From Roseovarius halotolerans (GTDB taxonomy: Bacteria > Pseudomonadota > Alphaproteobacteria > Rhodobacterales > Rhodobacteraceae), in the NCBI RefSeq assembly GCF_900172255.1, contig NZ_FWFU01000002.1:434001-498000 (forward strand): a DNA stretch of 64,000 nt, in the 5' to 3' direction. The notes beneath the pieces were generated by a model. It saw only the letters and a list, made by a program, of their open reading frames with translations, ran no database searches and was not told where the DNA came from. Position 1 is the stretch's first letter; every line of letters starts with the position of its first letter. The translations under genes and the position numbers were made by a program. This document shows, in pieces, positions 8,140 to 16,685 of this stretch.

Positions 8140-9393
8140 ATGCCTGCTCTCTGTCGCGACTGCATGACCACATTCGAAAGCGGCGCGCGCTGCCCTGACT
8201 GCCGCAGCCCGCGCACGGTTTCCCATGCCGAACTTGGCGAACTTTCCATCGCCCACATGGATTGCGACGCCTTTTATGCCAGCGTCGAGAAACGCGAGAA
8301 CCCGGCGCTGGCGGGATTGCCTGTGATCATCGGCGGCGGACGGCGTGGCGTGGTGTCAACTGCTTGTTATATAGCAAGAATTCGCGGCGTTCGCTCGGCC
8401 ATGCCGATGTTCAAGGCGCTTGATCTGTGCCCCGATGCGGTGGTTCTGAAACCCCGGATGGAGCTATATTCAGAGGTCTCGCGCCAGATCCGCGCCCTGA
8501 TGGAAGAGCTCACGCCGATGGTCGAGCCGCTGTCGCTGGACGAAGCGTTCATGGACCTCTCCGGCACCGCCCGCCTGCACGGCGCCCCACCCGCCGTAAT
8601 GCTGGCCAGACTGGTCAAACGCATGCGCGACGAGTTGGGCGTAACCGGGTCTATCGGTTTGTCTTATAACAAGTTTTTGGCAAAGGTGGCCTCGGATCTG
8701 GATAAGCCGAACGGCTTCTCACTGATCGGCAAGGCCGAGACCGACGCCTTTCTTCGCGACCGTCCCGTCAGCCTGATCTGGGGAGTCGGAGACGCGACCC
8801 GAACCGCATTGGAAAGCGCGGGCATCCGCATATTCGCCGATCTTCTGCGATGGGACCGCCGCGACCTGAGCGCGCGTTTCGGCGCGACGGGCGAGCGGTT
8901 ATGGCATCTCGCCCGCGGCCAGGACCCGCGCCGCATCGCGGCCAACACACCGGTCAAGTCGATCTCGAACGAGACTACTTTTCCTGAGGATACCGGCGAT
9001 TGCGATATCCTTGACGGGCATCTGTGGCGGCTCTCCGAGAAGGTCTCGGACCGCGCCAAGGCGCGCGCCCTCGCGGGTCGTGTGGTGACGCTCAAGCTGA
9101 AGCGCGCGGACCATGCATTGTTAACCCGGCGCATCGCGTTGCGGGACGCAACGCAGATGGCGGACATGATCTATCGCAGCGTGCGCGCCTTGCTCGATCA
9201 GGTTGAAAGCCAGGCGCCTTACCGGTTGATCGGGGTGGGCCTGTCGGAGCTGGTCAATGAGGCTGGCGCGGATCTCTCGGGGGACCTGCTGGACCCCGAG
9301 GCGGTGCGTCGCGGGCAGGCCGAACGGGCGACGGATCGGATTCGCGCAAGGTTCGGTGCGCAGGCGATCCTGAAGGGGCGATCACTTCGCTAG
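8140..9393 (+). CDS. dinB: Y-family DNA polymerase IV with N-terminal zinc ribbon
   Basis: 417 residues. It performs error-prone translesion synthesis. Residues 1-30 form an extra zinc-ribbon-like module with Cys5, Cys8, Cys18 and Cys21 (CxxC-x9-CxxC), not part of the E. coli enzyme. The polymerase follows: HMDCDAFYASVE with metal ligand Asp41, LSLDEAFMD with Asp134 and Glu135, VTGSIGLSYNKFLAKVASD, and a little-finger domain at the C-terminal end. The ATG at 8140 has AGAGG upstream. I searched the leader by eye for a LexA box of the GTTC-N7-GTTC type and found none; instead repeat copy A lies immediately upstream. Confidence 0.92.
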   Translation: MPALCRDCMTTFESGARCPDCRSPRTVSHAELGELSIAHMDCDAFYASVEKRENPALAGLPVIIGGGRRGVVSTACYIARIRGVRSAMPMFKALDLCPDAVVLKPRMELYSEVSRQIRALMEELTPMVEPLSLDEAFMDLSGTARLHGAPPAVMLARLVKRMRDELGVTGSIGLSYNKFLAKVASDLDKPNGFSLIGKAETDAFLRDRPVSLIWGVGDATRTALESAGIRIFADLLRWDRRDLSARFGATGERLWHLARGQDPRRIAANTPVKSISNETTFPEDTGDCDILDGHLWRLSEKVSDRAKARALAGRVVTLKLKRADHALLTRRIALRDATQMADMIYRSVRALLDQVESQAPYRLIGVGLSELVNEAGADLSGDLLDPEAVRRGQAERATDRIRARFGAQAILKGRSLR

Positions 9394-9408
9394 GTGCCGC
9401 GCGCGAGG

Positions 9409-10275
9409 CTACTCGGCAGCGAGCGGTTGCTGAGCCGCAGGGCGTCCGATCGCGGCGATCTCTGCGACGATCCCGTCCAGAATCTTGCGGAACGTGTCGA
9501 AATGGCCGTTGGGGCGGATCAGCTGTTCGTTCATGTAGAGCGCGCGGTCGATCTCGATCTGAACGGCGTGGCGGCCGCGCGACGGGCGGCCGTAATGCTG
9601 GGTCACGAAAGCGCCCGCGAAGGGCGTGTTGCGCGTCACCACGAGGCCTGCCGCGCTGAACGCGGCTTCGACGCGGTCCACGATCTCGGGCGCGGCAGCG
9701 GCACCGAAACGGTCGCCGAGCACCACTTCGGGGCGTCGCACACCGCTCCGGGCGACCGAATCCATCGCCTCATGCGGCATGGAGTGACAATCGACCAGGA
9801 TCGCCTGACCGAACATCAGATGCGCCTGATCCAGCTGTGCCGCGAGGGCCTCATGATAGGGTCGCCAATAGGTGTCGATGCGGCGCGTCGCTTCGGCCAT
9901 GCTGATCTTGCCGGTGTAGATCGCCTGTCCGTTCGCCACCACGCGCGGAATCACCCCGAGGCCAGAGGCCACACGCGGGTTATGGCCGGTGCGGCGCACG
10001 CCTTCGATCAGGGCGGGGTCCAGCTCGTCAGCGCTACGATTGAGATCGACGAATGCCCGCGGCGCCCCGGCCCGGATCAACGGTGCGCCATAGCGCGGTG
10101 CGGGCTCGAACAGCTGATCGACGAAGGCGTCCTCGGAGCTGCGCACGGAGTGTTCGTCGAGATTCGTGCGGCGCAGGAACGACCAGGGATAATCGCGGCC
10201 GCTGTGAGGCGATGCAAACACCACCGAGGTCGTTCGCCGTTGGGGATGACTCAGATGATAGGCGGCTTTCGGCAT
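9409..10275 (-). CDS. N-formylglutamate amidohydrolase family protein
   Basis: 288 residues from the ATG at 10275, which has AGGAGA 5 bases upstream; an in-frame ATG at 10299 lacks this. The family hydrolyses N-formyl-glutamate or related N-acyl amino acids with a metal site. Visible motifs are FASPHSGRDYP near the N terminus, FVDLNRSADELDP, LVDCHSMPHEA, and VQIEIDRALYMNE, all family hallmarks. No other histidine-degradation gene is next to it, so the true substrate is uncertain. The 3' end faces dinB with a 15-base gap and no terminator is seen between them. Confidence 0.85.
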   Translation of the reverse strand: MPKAAYHLSHPQRRTTSVVFASPHSGRDYPWSFLRRTNLDEHSVRSSEDAFVDQLFEPAPRYGAPLIRAGAPRAFVDLNRSADELDPALIEGVRRTGHNPRVASGLGVIPRVVANGQAIYTGKISMAEATRRIDTYWRPYHEALAAQLDQAHLMFGQAILVDCHSMPHEAMDSVARSGVRRPEVVLGDRFGAAAAPEIVDRVEAAFSAAGLVVTRNTPFAGAFVTQHYGRPSRGRHAVQIEIDRALYMNEQLIRPNGHFDTFRKILDGIVAEIAAIGRPAAQQPLAAE

Positions 10276-10421
10276 CGTTTCTCCTGTCGCGGCCATCATA
10301 GAGCGAAATTAGCGTTCTAAAAGCCCTTGATCCCCTTTCCGACTCCTTTTATAGACGCGTCTCACCGGCGCGGACTCCCGCGCCCCTTTTCCTTGGGGCA
10401 TTGGACCGTTTCGGCATTCAT

Positions 10422-10496
10422 GGGCGATTAGCTCAGCGGTAGAGCACTTCGTTGACATCGAAGGGGTCACAAGTTCGAACCTTGTATCGCCCACCA
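10422..10496 (+). tRNA. tRNA-Val (anticodon GAC)
   Basis: Seventy-five bases with a 7-bp acceptor stem (GGGCGAT / ATCGCCC), D arm with AGCTCAGCGGTAGAGC, anticodon stem CTTCG / CGAAG around loop TTGACAT (anticodon GAC at 10454-10456), T arm with GTTCGAACC, and an encoded 3' CCA. It reads GUC and GUU codons. It lies between the divergent amidohydrolase gene and rpmJ. Confidence 0.97.
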
Positions 10497-10577
10497 TGAA
10501 TTCATCGCCCGGCGCCACGGCGCAAGGCACCCGCAACCACAGGCGCTGGCCCGCGCCGCGACAGACAGGAGACGACC

Positions 10578-10703
10578 ATGAAGGTTCGCAATTCGCTCCG
10601 CTCGCTGAAGAACCGGCACCGCGATTGCCGTGTCGTGCGCCGCAAAGGCCGCGTCTACGTCATCAACAAGACGCAGCGTCGCTTCAAAGCCCGCCAGGGC
10701 TGA
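10578..10703 (+). CDS. rpmJ: 50S ribosomal protein L36, zinc-free form
   Basis: 41 residues beginning [14 protein letters not shown], with CAGGAGA 7 bases before the ATG. Only one cysteine remains (in RDCRVV), so the CxxC...C...H zinc site of the classical form is absent; this is the C-minus type usual in alphaproteobacteria. The C terminus [11 protein letters not shown] is the conserved rRNA-binding tail. The gene is too short for most gene finders, lies 81 bases after tRNA-Val and has its own terminator. Confidence 0.95.
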   Translation: MKVRNSLRSLKNRHRDCRVVRRKGRVYVINKTQRRFKARQG

Positions 10704-10728
10704 ACCGCGCTCAGCAGTGACAGTATCA

Positions 10729-10760
10729 AGGCCCCGCCATCAGGCGGGGTCTTTCGTTTT
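10729..10760 (+). terminator. Rho-independent terminator after rpmJ
   Basis: GCCCCGCC, a 4-base loop ATCA and GGCGGGGT form a G/C-rich hairpin followed by CTTTCGTTTT. It starts 27 bases after the rpmJ stop codon. Confidence 0.85.
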
Positions 10761-10854
10761 GGGACGAACCCGCGCGGCAAGCGACTTCTGCTTGCCCGTC
10801 ATCCGGCGGCGAGTTTAAGTGGCGCATCAGGCAGCCAGTTGGACACGGACCGAA

Positions 10855-12111
10855 ATGACCGCACCCACCAAGATCATCGTTATCGGCGCAGGAATCTGCG
10901 GGCTCAGCGCGGCGATCTGGTTGCGTCGCGCGGGACATGAAGTGACGCTCGTGGATCGCGAAGGTCCGGGGGCGGGGGCGTCCTATGGCAATGCCGGCTT
11001 GCTGGCGCAATGGGCGATGGTGCCGGTCAATACGCCCGATCTGTTGACCACTGGCTTGAAATACCTGGTAAATCCGGGATCGCCCCTGTTCATGCAGTGG
11101 AGTTATCTTCCAAGGCTTGCCCCCTGGTTGGCGCGCTTTGTCGCCAAGGCCAATGCCCGCGATTGCCGACGCGCTATTGAAGCCTTGATCCCGCTGGTGA
11201 CCGACAGCGTCGACCAGCACGTCGCACTGACCAAAGGCACGCGCGCCGAAAAATGGGTGGCGGGCAGCGATTTCGGCTACGCCTACCCGACGCGCGCCGC
11301 GTTTGACGATGACGACTACGCCTGGGGCTTCAAGCGCAGCTGCGGCATGGAACCCGACATTTTCGAGGGCGATGCGGTGCGCGAGATCGAACCGATGCTG
11401 GGGCCGGCAACCCAATGCCTTGCGGTACTGAAGGGGCACGGGCATATCACCGACCCGGGCGCATATATGGCGGACCTTGCCAAGGTGCTCTGCGACGAGG
11501 GCGGGACATACCGGCAGGCCGAGGTCATGGACATTACGCTTTCGGATGGGCGCATCCGGGCCGTGGAAACGGATCAGGGGCCGATTGCCTGCGATCACGC
11601 GGTTCTGGCGGCAGGGATCTGGTCGAAACCACTGATGCGAAAGCTCGGGATCAAGGTGCATCTGGAGGCCGAGCGCGGTTATCACCTGCATTTCAGGAAC
11701 CCGTCGCAAATGCCGCGCAACCCGCTGATGATCTCGCAGGGGAAGTTCGCGGTGAACCCGATGGCGACGGGGCTGCGCTGTGCCGGAACTGTGGAACTGG
11801 GCGGGATCGAGAAAGGGCCGTCGCGTGGACCGATCGAACTGATCCGCAAACATGCCAAGGCGGTGTTTCCCGATCTCCGCTATGACAGCATCAAGGAGTG
11901 GATGGGCTTTCGCCCGACAACCCCCGACAGCCTGCCGCTGATGGGTGAGTTGGGCGGCACGGGCGTCTTTGCCGCCTTCGGGCATCAGCATGTGGGTCTG
12001 ACCGCCGGGCCAAAGACCGGGCGCATCGTGGCGGGACTGATCGGCGGGCAGCGCCCGAACCTTGATATGAAGCCCTATGACGCCAACAGGTTTCAGACCT
12101 CGGCGCGGTAA
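10855..12111 (+). CDS. FAD-dependent D-amino-acid dehydrogenase-like oxidoreductase (DadA family)
   Basis: 418 residues. The N-terminal IIVIGAGICGLSAAIWLRR is the FAD-binding beta-alpha-beta fold, followed by the acidic VTLVDREGPG. The C-terminal part has GFRPTTPDSLPLMGELG and FGHQHVGLTAGPKTGRIV, both typical of the DAO/DadA family, which oxidises D-amino acids and feeds electrons to the respiratory chain. The ATG at 10855 is chosen; a GTG at 10819 would add 12 residues before the dinucleotide-binding strand and has no clear binding site. No alanine racemase is adjacent, so D-alanine specificity is not established. The 3' end overlaps the convergent amidotransferase gene by 19 bases. Confidence 0.85.
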   Translation: MTAPTKIIVIGAGICGLSAAIWLRRAGHEVTLVDREGPGAGASYGNAGLLAQWAMVPVNTPDLLTTGLKYLVNPGSPLFMQWSYLPRLAPWLARFVAKANARDCRRAIEALIPLVTDSVDQHVALTKGTRAEKWVAGSDFGYAYPTRAAFDDDDYAWGFKRSCGMEPDIFEGDAVREIEPMLGPATQCLAVLKGHGHITDPGAYMADLAKVLCDEGGTYRQAEVMDITLSDGRIRAVETDQGPIACDHAVLAAGIWSKPLMRKLGIKVHLEAERGYHLHFRNPSQMPRNPLMISQGKFAVNPMATGLRCAGTVELGGIEKGPSRGPIELIRKHAKAVFPDLRYDSIKEWMGFRPTTPDSLPLMGELGGTGVFAAFGHQHVGLTAGPKTGRIVAGLIGGQRPNLDMKPYDANRFQTSAR

Positions 12112-12848
12112 CGATCGACGAAATTGCGCAGTATGCGCTCGGGCGCGTGCACATCCGCAGCGCGGCACATGGCCACGAGGTCATCTGCGGTTTCGGGCGG
12201 AAAATAACCCCGGTGCCGGTAAATCCTGATGCGGGTCTCGAAACCGGCGGCGTCCGCCTCGGGGTGAAACTGCGTGGCATAGACGTTCTGACCGTGGCGC
12301 ACCATCTGGAAGGGACACGCAGGCGAGGCCACCAGATGCGCGCAGGACTCCGGCAGCGCCTGAAGGGCCTCCTTGTGGCCGACGAACGCCTCGAACCGGT
12401 CGGGAATCCCATCGAGCAAAGGATCGGCGCGGCCTGCTTCGGTGACGGTGCAATCAGAGGTACCGACCGGCTCGCCGTAGCGCGCCTTGCCGACATCGCC
12501 CTTCAGGTGCTTGCCCATGATCCCGATGCCGTAACAACAGCCCAGAAAAGGGAAGTCCCGCTCGGTCACGCGCGGCATTAGGGACAGGACATCGGCCTCG
12601 ATCCGGGCTTCGATCTCGGATTTGTCAGCCGGAGCGTCACTGACGCAGCCCGGTCCGCCGCCCACGATCACACCGGAGAAATCATCCAGCGACAGCGCAT
12701 CGGGCAGGCGTTCCTGATCGAGACGGATCCGTCGGGTCTCGGTCTCGGTCATCCCACCCTTGCGCAGGATCGCCGCGAATTCATCGTCGGCGGCCTCGGC
12801 TTCGGGACGCAGTTGCAGGATCAGAAAGGGCTTGGGCATGGGCGGCAT
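12093..12848 (-). CDS. Class I glutamine amidotransferase (GMP synthase-like)
   Basis: 251 residues. FLGCCYGIGIMG contains the nucleophile elbow (Gly-Cys-Cys-Tyr-Gly, in place of the usual Gly-x-Cys-x-Gly arrangement) and YATQFHPEAD holds the catalytic His and Glu. GVIVGGGPGCVSD supplies the oxyanion loop. Stand-alone proteins of this kind release ammonia from glutamine or act as gamma-glutamyl hydrolases; the substrate cannot be told here. A second ATG three codons in (12839) could also start translation; neither has a clear ribosome binding site. The last 19 bases overlap the end of the DadA-like gene. Confidence 0.8.
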   Translation of the reverse strand: MPPMPKPFLILQLRPEAEAADDEFAAILRKGGMTETETRRIRLDQERLPDALSLDDFSGVIVGGGPGCVSDAPADKSEIEARIEADVLSLMPRVTERDFPFLGCCYGIGIMGKHLKGDVGKARYGEPVGTSDCTVTEAGRADPLLDGIPDRFEAFVGHKEALQALPESCAHLVASPACPFQMVRHGQNVYATQFHPEADAAGFETRIRIYRHRGYFPPETADDLVAMCRAADVHAPERILRNFVDRYRAEV

Positions 12849-12982
12849 CCGGTTGGCGATGGTGTCTGGTGGCGGGTTTTCCCCGCCCCGTCAAGGCACC
12901 CGCGCCGAGCGCGCCATTCGCTTGACCCTGACCTGCAATCGAATACCCTGCGCCGCAGCGCAACCCGGACAAGGATATTCTC

Positions 12983-13225
12983 ATGGCCCAACGCCTGCAC
13001 CTCGTCTTCGGAGGAGAGCTGGTCGATCCCAGCCGCAATGTCTTCAAGGATGTCGACGACCTGCATATTGTCGGGATCTTCCCGGATTATGAATCAGCCT
13101 ATCATGCATGGAAGGCCGAGGCGCAGCGTACCGTCGATAACGCACATATGCGCTATTACATCGCGCATCTGCACCGCCTGCGCGAAGAAGATTCCGAGGC
13201 CTCGTCGACCGAAGAACTGGGGTAA
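12983..13225 (+). CDS. DUF4170 family small protein
   Basis: 80 residues, AAGGA 7 bases before the ATG. The sequence (RLHLVFGGELVDP near the start, then VGIFPDYESAYHAWKA and MRYYIAHLHRL) matches a small conserved alphaproteobacterial family that I know as DUF4170. It has no signal peptide or membrane segment, and its role is unknown. It lies 6 bases before waaA, so the two are almost certainly cotranscribed, which points to lipid A or Kdo metabolism or its control (inference). Confidence 0.8.
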   Translation: MAQRLHLVFGGELVDPSRNVFKDVDDLHIVGIFPDYESAYHAWKAEAQRTVDNAHMRYYIAHLHRLREEDSEASSTEELG

Positions 13226-13231
13226 ACCACG

Positions 13232-14446
13232 ATGCGGCGGTCGCTCAGCCTTGCGGCATATCTCGCGCTTGCGCGCCGAGCGGCTCATGAACCCGCCCCC
13301 CCCGCGACCACGCGCCCCGACGGCGAGCTTGTCTGGGCGCATGCCACCGAACCGGCGCATCTGGACGCGCTCCAACAGCTTGCCGAACGGTTGGCGATGC
13401 ATCGCCCTGGCCTGCACATGCTGATCACGTCGCGCGACTTCAGTGCCGAGCCTCTGAAGTCGAAGATCGTCATGCACGAGGCCCTTCCGCCTGATACGGT
13501 GCCCGCCGCGAAGGCGTTTCTGGATCACTGGCGGCCCGATATCTGCCTGTGGACCGGGGGGGACCTGCAACCGGCCTTCATCACCGAGGCGGACGCCCGC
13601 GATGTGCCGCTTTACCTGATCGACGCCGAGGAAACGCTGTTGGAAAAGTCGTCGTGGCGCTGGTTTCCAGACATGCCTCGCGCGCTGCTTGGGCGCTTTG
13701 CGCTGATCCTGTCGCGCTCGGCGAACACGGCTCGGTTCCTGCGCCGCCTTGGCGTGAAGGATGCCGAAATCTCGGTGACCGGCCCTTTCCAGGAAGGCGC
13801 ACTGGCCTTGCCTTACAGCGAATCCGACCGTGAGGAGCTGGCCACGCTGCTGCGGGGGCGGCCGGTGTGGCTGGCAGCGATGTTGCAGCTACCTGAGCTG
13901 GACGCCGTGCTCGAGGCGCATCAGGCGGTCAGCCGTCTGGCGCATCGGGCGCTTCTGGTGGTCGTGCCGGACGAGCCGGATGACGGCCCGGCCTTCAGGG
14001 ACCGTCTGGAACAAGACGGACGACGCCATGTGGTATGGTCCCAGGGCGCGATGCCCGAGGAGACCACACAGGTTCTGCTGGCGGATACCTATGGTGAAAT
14101 GGGACTCTGGTATCGCCTGGCACCGATCACGTTCATGGGCAGTTCGCTGCAGTCGGGGCAGTGGGGGCGCGACCCCAATGAACCTGCGGCGCATGGGTCG
14201 GCCATTCTTTACGGGCCGTATGTGCGGCGGTATTTGTCGAGCTACACAAGGTTTGCAGAGGCCGGGGCGGCGCGGATCGTGCGGGATGCGGAGACGTTGG
14301 GGACGGCGGTGAAGCGGTTGATCCCGGCGGATCAGTCGGCCGCGATGGCGCATGCCGCGTGGGACGTGGCCTCGCAAAGTGCTGGAGTCACTGACAAAAT
14401 TCTTGATCTCGTCCAGGATACGCTCGACATCATGGAGGCGCGGTGA
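13232..14446 (+). CDS. waaA: 3-deoxy-D-manno-octulosonic acid (Kdo) transferase
   Basis: 404 residues. It attaches Kdo to lipid A at the inner membrane. [17 protein letters not shown] is the N-terminal GT-B glycine/histidine region, [16 protein letters not shown] and [11 protein letters not shown] correspond to the family segment that binds acceptor, and [15 protein letters not shown] followed by FMGSSLQ is the CMP-Kdo-binding signature (classically Asp-Thr-x-Gly-Glu). It is slightly shorter and more divergent than E. coli WaaA, as in other roseobacters. The stop overlaps the lpxK ATG by one base. Confidence 0.9.
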   Translation: MRRSLSLAAYLALARRAAHEPAPPATTRPDGELVWAHATEPAHLDALQQLAERLAMHRPGLHMLITSRDFSAEPLKSKIVMHEALPPDTVPAAKAFLDHWRPDICLWTGGDLQPAFITEADARDVPLYLIDAEETLLEKSSWRWFPDMPRALLGRFALILSRSANTARFLRRLGVKDAEISVTGPFQEGALALPYSESDREELATLLRGRPVWLAAMLQLPELDAVLEAHQAVSRLAHRALLVVVPDEPDDGPAFRDRLEQDGRRHVVWSQGAMPEETTQVLLADTYGEMGLWYRLAPITFMGSSLQSGQWGRDPNEPAAHGSAILYGPYVRRYLSSYTRFAEAGAARIVRDAETLGTAVKRLIPADQSAAMAHAAWDVASQSAGVTDKILDLVQDTLDIMEAR

Positions 14447-15447
14447 TGCGGGCGCCGGGGTTTTGGTTCACGCCAGCCGGGAAACCGGCGCTGATGGCGC
14501 GGATCCTGGCGCCGCTGGGGGCGCTTTACGGTGCCGCAACGGCGAGACGGGTCGCACAGAATCCGGTCTATGCCCCTGATATTCCAGTGATTTGTGTGGG
14601 CAACATCAATGCGGGGGGCACGGGCAAGACGCCGACGGTGATTGCCTTGGTGCAATACCTGCAGAACATGGGCAAAACCGTGCATGTCGTGTCGCGCGGG
14701 CATGGCGGCGCGCTGGAAGGGCCGGTCGAAGTTCTGGAAAAAACCCATACATCTCAAGATGTTGGCGACGAGCCATTGCTGCTCGCGGCGTTCACGCGGG
14801 TCTGGATTGCCAAGGATCGGGCGAAGGCGGCAAAACAGGCGGTCGCGGCCGGGGCGGATGTACTTGTGATGGACGACGGGCACCAGAACCCATTGATCCG
14901 AAAAGATATTTCAATCGTGGTCGTGGATGCCGCGACGGGGTTCGGCAATGGCCGCTGCATTCCGGCGGGACCGCTGAGAGAGCCGGTCGGGGCGGGTCTC
15001 AAGCGTGCCGACATGGTGCTGTCGATCGGAGGCAGCGCGCAGCAGCAGAGCTTCCGCGAGAGCTGGGGCGAGGCCATCGAAGTGCCGCATATGACCGGCC
15101 ATCTTGCGCCTCTGGAGACCGGGATGGACTGGGCCGGAACACGGTTTCTGGCCTTTGCGGGCATTGGCCATCCGGCGAAATTCTTTGCGACATTACAAGG
15201 GCTTGGGGCCGAACTTGCGCGAGCGGAGGCGCTGGAGGATCACCAGCCGCTGACGCAGGCCCTGATGGGGCGGCTGGAGGCGGAGGCGAAGCTGCTGAAG
15301 GCGCAGTTGGTGACCACAGAAAAGGATGCTGTGCGCCTGCCGCAGGGGTTCAGGCAGAAGGTCCTGACCCTGCCCGTGAGGTTGCAGATCGACGATTGGT
15401 CAGCGCTTGACAGCGCGCTGGAACGCGCCGGGCTGAAGCGCGGCTGA
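14446..15447 (+). CDS. lpxK: Tetraacyldisaccharide 4'-kinase
   Basis: 333 residues. It phosphorylates the lipid A precursor DS-1-P at the 4' position. [17 protein letters not shown] is the Walker A loop of the family, [11 protein letters not shown] the DDGxQ catalytic motif, and [11 protein letters not shown] the C-terminal motif. The N-terminal segment [17 protein letters not shown] is the expected membrane-associated helix. The ATG at 14446 overlaps the waaA stop (TGATG) and has GGAGG 7 bases upstream; a GTG one codon earlier is possible. The order DUF4170-waaA-lpxK forms one operon. Confidence 0.95.
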   Translation: MRAPGFWFTPAGKPALMARILAPLGALYGAATARRVAQNPVYAPDIPVICVGNINAGGTGKTPTVIALVQYLQNMGKTVHVVSRGHGGALEGPVEVLEKTHTSQDVGDEPLLLAAFTRVWIAKDRAKAAKQAVAAGADVLVMDDGHQNPLIRKDISIVVVDAATGFGNGRCIPAGPLREPVGAGLKRADMVLSIGGSAQQQSFRESWGEAIEVPHMTGHLAPLETGMDWAGTRFLAFAGIGHPAKFFATLQGLGAELARAEALEDHQPLTQALMGRLEAEAKLLKAQLVTTEKDAVRLPQGFRQKVLTLPVRLQIDDWSALDSALERAGLKRG

Positions 15448-15461
15448 GCGGGCCCGACTTA

Positions 15462-15531
15462 TGTACGAAACGTCCGTTTTGTACGGCGGTTTTGCACAGA
15501 AATCCGAGATCGCGCCGGAGATTCCGTACAG
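15462..15531 (+). repeat. Dispersed GTAC palindromic element, copy B
   Basis: Seventy bases: palindrome with arms GTACGAAACG and CGTTTTGTAC (15463-15484), 13 bases ending GCAC (GTAC in other copies), 28 bases, then GTACAG. It lies 15 bases after lpxK in the 125-base gap between two genes that end here tail to tail, so it is not in a promoter position. The frame starting at 15461 reads MYETSVLYGGF and stays open through the element. Confidence 0.85.
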
Positions 15532-15572
15532 AACCCGAAACCCCCCGGATTCCGACGCCCGAAATCCGCGCC

Positions 15573-16685
15573 TCAGCCGTCCTCGTTCAGGCGGGGTGAG
15601 GGACGGTTCAGCGACAGTTCGGCATCCGAGAACCGGAAGGGGGAGCGCACGCCGGGCACCCCGTCGAGATCGACCCGCATCCCGCGGGCCTGAACCTGGG
15701 GATCATCGAAGACCTCGGCGAGGTCGTTGATCGGCCCGGCAGGCACGCCATGCGCCTCGCAGGTGGCGAGGAGGTCGGCCTTGGAAAAGGTCCGCGAACG
15801 GTCTGTCAGGATTTCGTCAAGCTGTTTGCGGTTGGATACCCGTGCGGGATTTGTCGCGTAATCCGGATTGGCGGCCAGATCGGGACATCCCAGAAGATCG
15901 CAGAAGCGCGCGAACTGCGCGTCATTGCCGACCGCGACGATGATGTAGCCGTCAGAGCAGTCGAACACCTGGTAGGGAGAGAGGTTGGGATGGAAATTGC
16001 CAAGGCGCCCCGGCGGCGTGCCAGTGGAAAGGTAGTTCATCGCCTGGTTGGCAGTGACCGAAACCGCCACGTCGAGCAGCGCCATGTCGATATGCTGGCC
16101 GCGACCGGTGCTGGTGCGCTGATGGAGAGCGGCCAGGATCGCGGTGGCGGCATAGACGCCGGTGAACACATCGGTCACGGCGACGCCGACCTTGGTCGGC
16201 TGGCCCTCGGGGTGGCCGGTGATCGACATCAGCCCGGACATGCCCTGAATGATGTAGTCGTAGCCGGCGCGATGGGCATAAGGCCCGTCCTGCCCGAAAC
16301 CGGTGATCGAGCAATAGATGAGGCCGGGATTGATGGCGGCAAGGCTGTCGTAATCGAGCCCGTATTTCGCAAGGCCCCCGACCTTGAAATTCTCGATCAC
16401 GATATCGGCGTCGCGGATCAGGTCGCGCACCTGCGCCTGCCCTTCGGGCGTGCGGAAGTCGATGGCGATGCTGGCCTTGCCGCGATTGGTGGAATGGAAA
16501 TAGGCGGCGGAACGGTCGCCCTCGCGCTCGATGAAGGGCGGCCCCCACTGGCGGGTGTCATCACCAGCGGGGCTTTCGACCTTGATGATTTCGGCCCCCA
16601 GATCGGCGAGGGTCTGACCGGCCCAGGGGCCGGCCAGGATGCGGGCGAGCTCGACCACCTTGAGGCCGGAGAGAGGCGACGTCAT
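15573..16685 (-). CDS. CaiB/BaiF family CoA-transferase
   Basis: 370 residues. Family III CoA-transferases move CoA between carboxylic acids through an aspartyl-CoA intermediate. MTSPLSGLKVVELARILAGP is the standard N terminus, IKVESPAGDDTRQWGPP and FHSTNRGKASIAIDFRTPEG are conserved, and GQHIDMALLDVAVS holds the catalytic Asp. The ATG at 16685 overlaps the stop codon of the DsbA-like gene upstream (TAATG), supporting this start over an in-frame one at 16814. The substrates (formyl, succinyl or another acid) cannot be read from the sequence. Confidence 0.9.
   Translation of the reverse strand: MTSPLSGLKVVELARILAGPWAGQTLADLGAEIIKVESPAGDDTRQWGPPFIEREGDRSAAYFHSTNRGKASIAIDFRTPEGQAQVRDLIRDADIVIENFKVGGLAKYGLDYDSLAAINPGLIYCSITGFGQDGPYAHRAGYDYIIQGMSGLMSITGHPEGQPTKVGVAVTDVFTGVYAATAILAALHQRTSTGRGQHIDMALLDVAVSVTANQAMNYLSTGTPPGRLGNFHPNLSPYQVFDCSDGYIIVAVGNDAQFARFCDLLGCPDLAANPDYATNPARVSNRKQLDEILTDRSRTFSKADLLATCEAHGVPAGPINDLAEVFDDPQVQARGMRVDLDGVPGVRSPFRFSDAELSLNRPSPRLNEDG

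Noticed and set aside
10309-10536. Minus-strand open frame across the tRNA-Val gene
   Set aside because: It encodes the complement of the tRNA; the tRNA folds perfectly and explains the sequence.
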